Shown: positions 1 through 11,500 of the stretch, in pieces | How the letters are laid out: each line of letters opens with the position of its first letter | Numbering within the stretch: position 1 is the first letter of the stretch | From: Styela clava | Lineage: Eukaryota; Chordata; Ascidiacea; Stolidobranchia; Styelidae | Direction of reading: 5' to 3' | DNA: 64,000 nt | Assembly (NCBI RefSeq): GCF_964204865.1 | Contig: NC_135255.1 | Coordinates: forward strand, 12,925,135 to 12,989,134 | Made by a program: the position numbers and the translations under genes | Notes under the pieces: model-generated | What the model saw: the letters and a program-made list of their open reading frames with translations, nothing else | The model's database searches: none | What the model was told of the DNA's origin: nothing

Positions 1-554
1 TGTAGAAAATTTACTGAGAACAAATACCCGTAAGCAATAACTCTGCTAGCTCGATTGTATTGAATAAGTATGCCTATAACATAATCTCTTTACGTGAAAT
101 AGCAAGTGCATTTGTAGGCTTTTGTTAAACCCTGTGGCCGTTGGTGATAAAATTTGTGTCTGTTTAGGCTGCAAAATACAAACAAGGCAAATACAGGATT
201 AGCCAAAATATAAAAAAAAAACATAAAGTTCTTAATTACTTCTTCTTTTTGTGTGAGATGGGAGAAGGATCTGATCGAAACAGCAGCATATATGTGTCTT
301 ATTAGTATTTAAACTGTGAAGACGGATAGTTTAAAGCAGCATTTTATCTTCATATGTTTTAATCAAACTCGACGTCGGGCAAAATTAACTGCCAACAATC
401 AAGATCAAAGGAGGCATTACTTGCTCCGACTCGACTTCAAATTTGATTCGTTAAATTATTCTGAAATTCTTATTAAATTTTTTAAATTTGTTAGAGTTTT
501 AACATTCGTTTGTAAAGTGTTTGGCTCGCACAATATTTAAATATTCAGTTACAA
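1..554. other. 3' flank of the acyl-CoA synthetase gene, no gene seen
   Basis: AT-rich sequence downstream (minus-strand sense) of the stop codon at 555-557. An open stretch at 316-540 has low-complexity, Phe/Leu-rich composition and no recognisable family motif, so I do not call it a gene. Part of this stretch is presumably the 3' UTR of the minus-strand gene, but I saw no clear poly(A) signal close to the stop. Confidence 0.4.
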
Positions 555-3500
555 TTATTCTAAGGAATGACTGAGGAGTTTTGCTAGTTTTTTCAGTTCG
601 TTGCGTTGTATTTTTCCGAACGTGGATTTTGGTATTGCTTCAATAAATTCCACGCCTCCTCGAAGATGCTTGTAATCTGTCAGATTACCTGAAAAATGAT
701 GAACATTAGTTGGAAGAACACGTGAAATAGGGTTAGCAAGAATAATATATATTTCTCACTTGCTACGAATTTCACGACCTCGTCTTCAGTAAGGGATTCA
801 TCGTTTTTCACAATAAAAGCTTTAGGAATTTCTCCACATTCTTTATCAGGTAATCCGATCACACCGGCATCTGCAATCTTTTCATGGGTTAGAAGAACTG
901 ATTCTATTTCAACTGGCGGAACCTGATGTGAGAAAAGTTTAGTAAATGCTGTCATTTTATATTTTATTATTGATTACTTTCTTAACAATTTTAGTCAGAT
1001 GAATATATGATACAGAACGACATGACTGGCTCGTTCGAGTGCGTTCATTTAACTAGGTTTACATAACAATTTCGGGGTGCTCCCGAAGTATGCGAACCGA
1101 GATGGCGGACATCGGAACGTAACATGGGTAACAGGTTAGGGTTAGGCGATAATTTTTCTCCAATTTTCCTTATTTTAGTCCTATTATCAGTTCGAAGACT
1201 AGCCAAGAGCCTCCCGTAGTATTTATACCTAAAATTATGGCCTAACCTAGTACACATATTACATTCCGATGTCCGCCATCTTGGTTCGCATACTTCGGGA
1301 GCCCCAATTTCGGTATATTTATTGATTTATATATTTTTTGATAACGTGATGGAAAGCTCCTTATTTTCCTGCGAAAAAAAATAATAAAACGAATTTATGT
1401 TTTTTGGAAGAATTCGAAGTCTAAATAATATATTCCTTCATGCCTGAAGGCCTTTATATTTGATAACTTCTTTAATTCGACCCACAACATACAGCATTCC
1501 ATTTTCGTCGCAATATCCAATATCTCCAGTACGAAGAAAACCATCATCAGTTATGGCATTTCTTGTTGCCTCCGGATTATTCAGATATCCTTCCATCATC
1601 TACAAATATATCATAAAAGAAAAAGTCCAATACGAATCGCGGATGACCGTCAAATTTAAAACTTTGAAACAAACATTAACAATTACTAAGATAAATGAAA
1701 ACAAAAAAGTTCCTAGCTTTCATGCATATATTGTATGCATTCATTGTATATAGAAACCTGTCATTTCAATGTGATTGGCGTTTTTTTTACGTGAGATTAT
1801 CTGGTACTGGTTGTAGAATTACTTGATCAAAACACACTGAAAGACCTATTCTGTTCAGTTTGATGACATGCTCATCTTTGCGCGCTCATTCTGAATAAGA
1901 TAACCAGATATAAGCGATGCACGACCCTTTCCAATTCTTGATTCGTACGTAACAAGGTCAGACGCTGACAGACAGACACTAATCATCGCGTAAATATTGC
2001 GTTTATATCACCAGTTCTATCGCTTTTCGCATCAGAAATTTGGGCGCCCCAGAAGTATGTGTACCAATAAGGTAACTAATTTTGTTCGCCTACTTTACAT
2101 CAAGTTGTGTAAAGGGACTGAAACCTATGAGCAGGGGGTATATCCACTTGGCTAACAAATACAGTTCCCGACTCGTAATAGAACTAAAATAGTGAAAATC
2201 GGAATAGAATTATGGCTTAACCCAAACCTGCTACAGGAGTATCGAAATTTGTAACTCTAAAAACAGTTAACAGCAATATGATCCAACACAAGTAAAGAAT
2301 GACATTTCATCAAAATTGTGTTTGTATATATAGCTGAATCCAGAATCTACGACTTACGTGTGGACCTTTTACCAGTATTTCACCGGATTGTTTACATTGT
2401 TTCTCTTCTCCTGATTGCAAATCCACGATCTGAGGTTGAAATAAAAAAAATTAAATTAAATTAAGTAAAATTAGGTACTTGTCTAAATGTTTATTCTTCA
2501 AACAGACCTTGATAACAGTGTTGGGACTGAGAGACCCGTTCGACTCAATGAAATTGTCAAGGTCGTAGTTTATCGCAACAGGCGTACATTCAGTCAAGCC
2601 GTAACCTGCGGAAAAACAGTTTGCAGTTATGATGTATTTACTTTGAGGATTTTTGAACTTTAGCGAGATAATTTGTATGGTGCATCAGATCGAGGTCGTT
2701 TTAACTGCTTTTCTATCAAAGCGAAAATGTTTAATTTACGATCACAGATGCAGTTTAAATAATAGCATATTTAATGAAAGATTATGATTATATTAGGAAA
2801 AAAGTAGTTTACTGGTAATTTTCTTCGGCAGAAATCACCACTATATGCTATAACACTGTACTTGCGTATACTTTGATCCCGTATTTTTCTTTCACGGAGC
2901 AGAGTACAGATGGGGCAACAGACGCACCACCGAAAACAGCAGTTTTTAGTGAAGAAATGTCATAATTATGGAAAGAATGTGTTTGCGCAAGTATCAGCAT
3001 AGCAGATGGAGAGATGAAAGAATGATCGACCTGAGCGAACAAATAAGAAAATATTATTTTTACATAGTTTGTCTACAAATTGTTGAAGAACTAGATTTTG
3101 ACTAACGGGTAAACGTGTTCACTGGTACTAAAATGAAAATTTTGCCTGTCTGTGCGACTAAAAACCTATGAAGCCCAAAATTGGGTACTCCTGAAGTATG
3201 CGCACCGAGATGTCGCACAACCTGAACCCTAACCTTGTACACAACCTGAGTTCAGGTTGTGCGCTATCTTGGTGCGCATACTTCAGGAGGTCCCAAAATT
3301 GTATTATAGAAACACTATTCTCCATATTTATTATGTATAAAACGAGGTGTAATCGTTTTCATAATATGCCCCTAACATACCTTATACGTTTCGACAGCTT
3401 TCAGCATTCGATCTGCATCAAATGTTTGATCAAATATGATTTTTGCACCATAGTGAAGAAGTCCTAATGTAAATGTATACCCAACAGTATGAAAAATAGG

Positions 3501-6345
3501 ACGATCGTGATAATATGTTTTGCCCTCCAAATCTATTCCTCGCAATCTAGAAGAGAAGAACTTAAAATGTTAATACCCATGTGCAAGCACAACTGTTTCT
3601 ATTCTAAACTTCTTCAATATCACAAAGCGTTGATTACAAGCATAAAATAGTAGTATTCTCTCTTAGTAATAAATGTTAGTTCCCCAATATAAATAGAAAG
3701 TTATTGGAGATGTTGGAATTCGTTTGGCTAGGTTTTGAGACATGTGCATCTTTGAATATTATTTGAGTTTGTAACGTCGGTAAGAGTGAAATTTGTTATG
3801 AGAACGCTACTTCCATTCGAACAAAAAATGCATTTTAAACCGCCGATTTCCTAATAACATTCAAAAAATCAAGTAATATCTTGAATACTTTCTAAAAAAT
3901 GTCGCTGTCATTAGACTGCGATAGGTGTGCATCACGCATTTTGGTGGTCCTGTTGTTCCGCTTGACGATGCCAGAATACAAATATCTTCCATGGTGTTGA
4001 TATCAACATCATTAAAATTATCTACAAAATACGAAAGACAGGCATCAATGAAAATCAAAGGTTATATATTGGGACTTAAAGACCAAAAAACTAACGATGA
4101 TACCGAAAAGCCAGAAAATTGATATTGCACCTAATGCCATAAAATCGTTATGATTCAACGAAAAATTGTAAATATTGAAGTAAAGTATTCTAGATACTTC
4201 TACCATCGATAACTGACATGGGCAAACTACAACTCGCAGGCCAAACACGGCCCGTTGGGTAGTTCGATCTCGTCCGCCTGATGCTACCGCAACCAAACTA
4301 ATACCAAACATCTTAAGGAATACGTTGAGATTGCGATTAAATTTAGTTTCGTCATGAGACTTATTGTTTTCCTTATTTGCTTTTTTAACACTGTAAATAT
4401 CGTTCATAAAATGTAACTTTTTACGTCACACTTACATGGGGCCCGCCAGTCTAGGTGGGCAAAATATTTGGCCCTTGGTCCAAAAACCTTGCACACCCTT
4501 GATCTATAAGTACTGGTAAATCGACTTGCTTTTTAGTTTTGTAGAGAAAATATTTATCATAACCTCAACGATAACAGCAACAGCGATTACAAACGGACAA
4601 ATAAAAAAATAATCCTTAGGACCATTTTAATCCAAAAACGATTGCGAGTAGAGTTAACTCAATTTTATTGGAAATTTCGAAAACAATACCAATTTTCAAG
4701 TATGGCCGTGCTAGTTTCCATCTTATTTTCTCTTATTGCATTCCCGCGATGGGAAATATAGAATCACATATGAGTATTTGAAGATTTTTTGTGAGAGTTA
4801 CTTTAACATGTTCAATTGCACAACATGACAGTACGAGTCGACTTTGTACAAAATAAATTATAAATTGTTATTTATTTACTAAAATGATTTCGCACATCGA
4901 AATGAACTTACCCTCATCAGTATTTTTAATCATCTCAGAAAGCGACACAAAATCATCCATTTCTTGTCCGATTACAAAAACTTTCTACAAATGAAAAACA
5001 CAATCATTAAACCTATTCCTAAATTTACATGCAAGAAAGATTAAAAATCAAACTAACCTCTATGCTCGGTATCTCATTTTTGATTTCCTTTATTTTATCA
5101 ACAGCAGTATCAGCTACAAAAACCATCTTGGGATTATATATTCTGTATTGCTGCAGAATTTCATCTGAACAAATATTGGTTTACTTTACTAAATAAAAAT
5201 TATAAATAAGCCTCATGATATCTGAAAGTTAAGTTTCGGAAGTCCAAGCGGGAGCCTTGTGTCAAGTTAGATTGGCTTGATTGACTGATAGGTTCAAGTT
5301 GTGAATCTAATTCCACAAACCCCTAGTTCTAAGCATTCAAGAAATAATGAATGCGAATAAAAGCGGAAAAAAATTCTATTCAAGTCATGGACGGTTTTGC
5401 AATTCGCCAAATATAAGAGAAGTTTGAAATGGAGATATTTCTATAAATCTAAGGAAAATCGTTTTGAAAATCGAAACTATTAAATTGTTCTACCATATCC
5501 CACTCAGTGAATGACGGAGGCGGCGCAGTATCCGTCCGAGGTATATTTAGTTTCAAAAGATCGCCTTATTAAAAAAGTAGAAATCAATACATGTTCACAT
5601 ACCCTTTGTGTACCAAGGGTTACACGGAGCAATCGTCCCTCCGCATAAAAAAGCTCCAATCATTATGGCTGGATAGTTCACAGTGTTCAAGGATAGTATG
5701 CTGATGACGTCACCTTTACGAAATCCCTGCTTACGAAGCGCGCTTGCACACGATTTGGATCTCGCGTATAATTGACTGTAAGTGACCGATGATCCATCAC
5801 AGAGATTTACCTGAACGACGAATGATAGAATTAAATTAATTTAACAATTCGATATGTAATGAGTTAGAAATCATAAAACCACAACCAAATCGAATAATCT
5901 ACTATTCGGAATACATTCGAAATTTAAACAAGAGAGCTATGCTCAAATAAATGGATACGACGGCCAAAACTAAGTGGTACGAGTATATATGCAATCTGTC
6001 ACAAAACGTCACCGCCACGAGATGCGCAATTATTATTGTTGATGACGTCATTCCACACACAAAGAGACGAATCCCTTAGAACCAACAGAAAGTAATAGCA
6101 TTCTAGCGAACAATAAGAACAAGAATAAGCATACAAAATGACAAAACGATCTATTGGCATACAAGTACAATATTTATATGTAGGCCTATGTAAAGATATG
6201 TACGAAATGCTATACATATATTGAATTGACTTGCCGTTGCAATTCTGTCGCCATATTTCTTCATCTGAGTGAGCATGTAATTTCCAAGTGGACTTTGTGG
6301 AAGATCAAAGTCTGGAAATGGAGACTTGATTGGCATTTTTGTCAC
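555..6345 (-). CDS. Acyl-CoA synthetase, 4-coumarate:CoA ligase/luciferase-like (ANL superfamily), 12 exons
   Basis: Predicted 529-aa enzyme that would activate a carboxylic acid with ATP to an acyl-adenylate and pass it to CoA. Coding exons in transcript order: 6345-6235, 5810-5603, 5164-5058, 4984-4912, 4021-3889, 3546-3381, 3030-2862, 2605-2508, 2429-2358, 1599-1444, 922-760, 688-555 (1590 nt, all phases consistent). Motifs seen: P-loop [10 protein letters not shown] (186-195), SYGLTE (323-328), RTGD with Asp405, hinge [11 protein letters not shown] (419-429) and the C-terminal [10 protein letters not shown] with the expected catalytic Lys511. Length matches the family (about 530-550 aa). 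Odd points: the last P-loop Gly is Cys195, and introns 1 and 10 have GC donors. The protein ends in SLE, so no peroxisomal SKL-type signal is present. The ATG at 6345 gives the family's usual short N-terminus; a second Met lies at residue 4. Substrate cannot be predicted. Confidence 0.93.
1074..1305. repeat. Fold-back MITE in intron 10 of the acyl-CoA synthetase gene
   Basis: Long inverted repeats pair about 1074-1145 with 1237-1305; the outer arms share 'cccgaagtatgcgaacc' and 'gatggcggacatcgg'. The element is flanked by the 6-bp direct repeat aatttc at 1068-1073 and 1306-1311, which I read as a target-site duplication. No coding capacity. It shares arm sequence with the element at 3183-3294. 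Confidence 0.85.
2040..2075. repeat. Single degenerate arm of the fold-back MITE family
   Basis: The text 'ccccagaagtatgtgtacc' near 2047-2066 resembles the arms of the two complete fold-back elements in this gene, but I see no partner arm or target duplication. It lies in intron 9. Confidence 0.4.
3183..3294. repeat. Short fold-back MITE in intron 6 of the acyl-CoA synthetase gene
   Basis: A near-perfect 112-bp palindrome: the left arm 'ctcctgaagtatgcgcacc' pairs with the right arm 'ggtgcgcatacttcaggag', and the centre carries a second inverted pair (cacaacctgaa / ttcaggttgtg). The 6-bp direct repeat aaaatt at 3177-3182 and 3295-3300 looks like a target-site duplication, the same size as for the element at 1074. 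Confidence 0.85.
4214..4502. mobile_element. Small hAT-like non-autonomous element in intron 4 of the acyl-CoA synthetase gene
   Basis: The left end reads 'gggcaaactac...cggcccgttggg' and the right end is roughly its inverse ('tttggcccttgg...cttgcacaccctt'), the pattern of old hAT elements beginning CAGGGGTGGGCAAAC. The flanks tcgataac (4206-4213) and tctataag (4503-4510) agree at 6 of 8 positions, compatible with a decayed 8-bp target duplication. It holds no transposase. Confidence 0.5.
5929..6163. repeat. Member of the 'caagagagctatgctcaaat' element family, intron 1
   Basis: Begins caagagagctatgctcaaat and ends near 'gacaaaacgatctattgg'. Both ends, and 'aatagcattctagcgaa' inside, match the 1.3-kb insertion at 36534-37831; its ends also match the shorter element in intron 3 of all five lectin-like genes. 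Non-coding; mechanism unknown. Confidence 0.6.
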
Positions 6346-8565
6346 AGTGTGTGGTATCTTTGCATTGACGGTTTCTTTCGAAAGATAGATTTAGCTGTAT
6401 ATAGGCCTACACTTGAAGATGCAATTTTCGGGTAAGGTTACAATCGTATACTGTAAAGTTATCCTATCCTTCAGCCACACACCAGTTCGTCGGGCACGTC
6501 AATATTGAGATGATCTCGTAGGAGAGATTAGCTGGGATAATCCCTATCACATTGTAGTTCGCGACCATAGCTTCATTTGTCGCAATGGTTGCCTAGCATC
6601 AAGGCGGCTTTTCTAATTTGCGCAAGTCTGCAATGTCGAAAAAGTTGTAATCCGCTCAAACACATATCAGGTCGAGGAAAATTTGGCTCGAATCAATTTA
6701 AGTTGTGCCCATGGAGCGCATAGACTCACAATCACAAATAACTATTTGTAAATTCTTGACATCTCAGTAATTGCTCATAATTTGCATTTGCGTGAAGTGT
6801 TTTCATTTTAGGCTGGCCTCGGTAACTGCACCTTGAGCAAAGCTTTATAGAGCAAAAGATAAATATGGACAATGACACAAAAATGTCTGGAAAAATGCAC
6901 CAAATTTTGGGAGCACGATTCGATGTCCATTACCTTTTGACCACTGGCGAAAATCTTACTCCAACAATCACAATTGTCGACATTGTCGTGCAAATTAGAA
7001 GACCCTATCTAGATGTTTACCTAGTGCTCGTAGTTCGTCGAACTGCGACATCGCAAAGTACAAATATAATGCTCATCTGGTTGTCTTGTTATTTTGGACA
7101 GTTTCATATGTTCATGTCAATGTATGGATGAAAGTGTTCATACCTCGGATTTCTGCAAGTTTGCAAAAGCGTTTCAAATATCTCAATTGCTAAGTTATTT
7201 ATATAAAGTTAGCTTTCTGACAAGGCTATAAATGAATGTGGCCAGTGAGGCACTTATCTTGGCACTGACTGCAAATTAAAACCGGTATTATTCTGTAGCA
7301 TGGATATTTGACGACATTGTTCCAGCCTAATTCCAAGTAGTTGGTGAGATTTTAAACTTGAATTTGAAATTTCCCTTCTAAAAGTAAACTAAACATTCAT
7401 ACTATACTGATCAAAACCGCGTGTTTGTCATTGGGCTTCGCTGATATCCAACTGAATTGTCAGTCAGAATACAAGGCGGACTGCAACCTTAACTGCGCGT
7501 CGAACTATTTACAAGTGTGCAATGAAGCATGCAGAAGCATTCGGTCGTCGTAGGGTTGTTTGCGTCGTCGGCAAACAAATTATATTTCACAATTGTTCAT
7601 GCTATACGGGAAACATGCAGAGACTTGTTAATTTAAATTGAAGTTTATGGCAATTCCCACCAAATAAATTCATATCAGCTACTAATCAATTATTACTGAT
7701 ACTACGCAAACAAGCAGAAAAAGGGCACGCTATGTAGATCCATAACGTAACGTTAATATTCTAACTTATGGCTGCAAACTAACGGATAGGTTGGGCGAAG
7801 GATTCCTTCTTCGAACAATCAAAATTGAGAAAAGTTTGCATTAAAAATTAACAAAGGGTTGCATTGTCAATAAAACGTTCATATCAGCCCCAATTTCGTC
7901 CTTATTTATCGTATTTAATAGCAATAACAGCACGAAAACCAGCCGCACGTATAGTTAGTTCAATTGAACTGCAACGGGTTACAAAAAGGACTTTTGTGTG
8001 ATAGCGAGCTGCAACCGAAAATCACTATTAAATATTATAAATAAAATAACATTTGCTCGAATCTGTTTATACTATAGCCTGGTTCTATGTTTTGCTCTTG
8101 TTAAAACGAAACATATTCACAATTAGATATTTTTATTCATCTTTTATATCTTCGGGAAACACAAGAAAAAATTGTTTATAATTTAACGATACATACATTT
8201 CAAGAAATATTCACACGAACATTTGATGTATCCATTGTGTTATTAAGAGTTGAATAGTTATTAATATTTACTACTAACATGCCATTACGTCAAGAGTTAC
8301 TGCATGGAGTTGTCCATAACTGTATGTACATTTTATGGTGAATACGATCTGTATATTCGAATATTGACTGGACCAAATAATTATTTTCAGTTTGTTGTTT
8401 AAACTATCTACTATAACTTTTTTTACCAAATACCAGTGAAACGGATGACGATTCATTTAACAACTTTATGTTGGCAAGCAGCTACATCAATGAGGAATTT
8501 AGGTTTAATTCTTCGTGAGGTTAATTATGGTGTTATCTTTAAATCTGTTGAGCAATCAGTCACAG
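6346..8565. other. Intergenic region between the two minus-strand genes, no gene seen
   Basis: About 2.2 kb. It should contain the promoter and 5' UTR of the acyl-CoA synthetase gene and the 3' UTR of the transporter gene. Open stretches at 6808-6993, 6865-7131 and 8274-8456 show no family motif and overlap on opposite strands. I saw no transposon ends or RNA genes here. Confidence 0.5.
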
Positions 8566-11500
8566 CTACATCAAGTTTTCATCCAGTTTCTCCATTTCAT
8601 GACAATCGTTATTCGATTTTTTAGGATTGGCGAGATTTCTGAAAACACGATTGAATTAGAATGATGGGCAATGGCAAATTGTACTAGAATCTGATATTCA
8701 CATACCTGGCTTTGGCGTAAAATATTTCTGCGTCTTCTAATGTGGTGGTTAATCGGGCGTCTTTTGTTTCGGGTAAGTATAAGCACATTGCTGCAGCTAA
8801 CAGGGACAAAGCACCAAATAAGACCTGGAAACAATTTATTTAACTATTTATAGGTATAGCCGATATATCGGTATAGCCTATTAGCATGGTATTTTGAACT
8901 CTTTATGGAAGATAATAAATTGATTAAAAATATTAATTAATGTCAACGTCCTAAATGTTGATTAAAGATCAAAAATGTTAACGATTACGAGGTTTGCAAT
9001 ATTTTGGGTTATTTGTCCTAAATAAAATATATATATATATATATATCTTACTCCAGGAAGCCACGGTAGTGAATATTGTATCAAAATCACTAACGGTGAA
9101 CATATTCCTCCTAATCTTGCTGACATTGATCCTGTACCGACGGCAGTAGCTCTAGGTATAGAAAAATATTATATATCAGCAAAATAGAAATTCGTTTTGA
9201 AAGTACACGATGAGGTAAAATGAATCTTGGATCAACGAGAACGTTTGCACAAGTGCATTGATTGCATACTTACCTCAAAACGGTCGGGAAGAGCTCTGCT
9301 GTATAATTATATATGATTGCAAAAGCAGATGAGATTCCGAGTTTTCCTAATAAGGCAAATATCGTGCCAACTACTCCAAGAGCTGGATATGTAAAAAAAA
9401 AACGATCTTCTTATTTGACAAATAACAATACTAAAAAATTAACACGAAAAATCATGATTTCCTCCACGATGCTGATAGTACCAACCAATCAATAACACTA
9501 GCTAATTTGTTTAATCACTGGTACCATGCCAGCGTTTACCATTTGTTGGTAAAACAAAACCACAAATACGCTATTTAGTACATATAAAATACGCCCACAG
9601 TGGGAGTGGTAGCGTTACATCAGTTCCGTTTGCAGCATTACATGAGTGCGTCGGCAATGCCTTTGTCAGCGTCACATCAGTGCGATGGCAGGATACCGTT
9701 AATGATTCTTGAAATACAGCATATTTATTCACCAACTCTTATTTTTATAAATCTCTCATACCTGAGTCAGCCGACGAAAAATAATTAGCAGCGGTTGAAA
9801 ATATACATGCGAGTCCAGCTGCGATTAATATGATGAATAATACTGGTCTTCTACCAAAACGATCAATCGTGAATATAGCAAGAGGACACGACAAAATTTC
9901 ACATAAACCACCGAGTGCATTGTTGATTCTGGTATCACCTGAATATTTTAATTTCCCGAGTTATTATAATGAAAATTAATATTTGATTCGTGATCATTTA
10001 AATATAAAAACTAGTAACCAATTCGAGTATGGCAAAAAAAATTAATTTCAAACCTGCCAAACTTCCAACGTTTAGAGACAGTCCATAATAAACCAATGAA
10101 CAGACGAACCATATAAACATCATCCTCAACGTTATTAATTTCATTAATCTTCGCTTAAACAACTCGTGCGGATAAATATGAGCTTCAGTCATCTCATTCT
10201 GAAACAACAATTGCTTGATTTTACATTCAAATAATTCATGAACTGTTTAATAGAGTGAAAGTCGAATCGGCGGGAGAATACAAAACCAATATCAATCTAA
10301 TACTCAGAAAAACCAGGAAAATAATAACTAAACAGATATTCTCCGCCTAACATGCAAATGTTATATAAATATGGCCGTCCATATATCCTTTGTATGGAAT
10401 AAAGTGTAAATTACGATGCCCAAATTTCATTATGCCGTCTTCAACATATTTTTGCCCCACGCCAACAAAAGTCAAATAAACGTACTCCATCTTTTATCAG
10501 TGCTTGATTCCAGATGTCATCAGGCAATTTTCTCCCGTTCCTCCTTGCAATTGTATCGGAAATTTTCATGCCTTTCTCAACTTCTCCCTTTGATAAGAGC
10601 CATCTAGAATTATAAAATATGTTATTTTGATTTCCTTTATTACCATGATTGACAATAATCTTTTTTTTAAATTTGAAGCTTTTATCCATACCTTGGAGAT
10701 TCGGGAAGAAAAATCCAAAGTATTGGAAACACACATGACGCCACGGCAACGCCAAGTTGTAAACTGCGCCATTCCCTCAAGTAATATGACATTACGGATA
10801 ATAGTATGTATCCAACAGCAAACACTCCTTGAATACTTATTCCTACAGGTGTTCTCCACTTATTTCCAATTACTTCGATCACTGAAACAAACCAACACGA
10901 GGGTCAAAAGTAATGCAATCATCATTTTTTTATTGATTGTTTATTCAATACTATCATATATAATTGAAATGGAACTTACTGTACACAAATGATGCTTCCC
11001 ACGAAGCAATCACGCAACATGCGATTGCAAACCTGAGAGCTGAGAACATGATGAGACTCGTGGAAAAAGAGCATCCGATTCCTAGTCCCACCATAGCAAG
11101 TTGTGCAATAAGCATTACGCGTGTCCGTCCAAATCTGATTAAAAAATTTGTAAAAACGTTTATGTATGATATTGATAGCAGGTTGATACATACCGCTATC
11201 CAAACATACATACCCCGACCATGGTAATTCACTCCGATATTTTAACAATTGTAAATGAGCTATTTACGCATCTATATCTAATATGTGTCCGCGAAGTTAA
11301 AAATTACTTGAATGATATTTATTTCACCTGTCTGATAGATTTCCTCCGACAACCGAACTTATGCCCACTCCAGCAAAATATATCATGAGAGAAACAGTCC
11401 CCCATATTAGTCTGTCACACACGATATTCCACTAAAAGCAAAAAATATAATACATCAGTTGCTAAATTATCACTGAATGGTTCGTCTGATAATTTTTCAA

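Noticed and set aside
4045-4407. 120-aa minus-strand frame in the acyl-CoA synthetase intron 4
   Set aside because: It reads through a hAT-like terminal sequence (cggcccgttggg) and overlaps the exon 5 acceptor; transposon remnant, not a gene.
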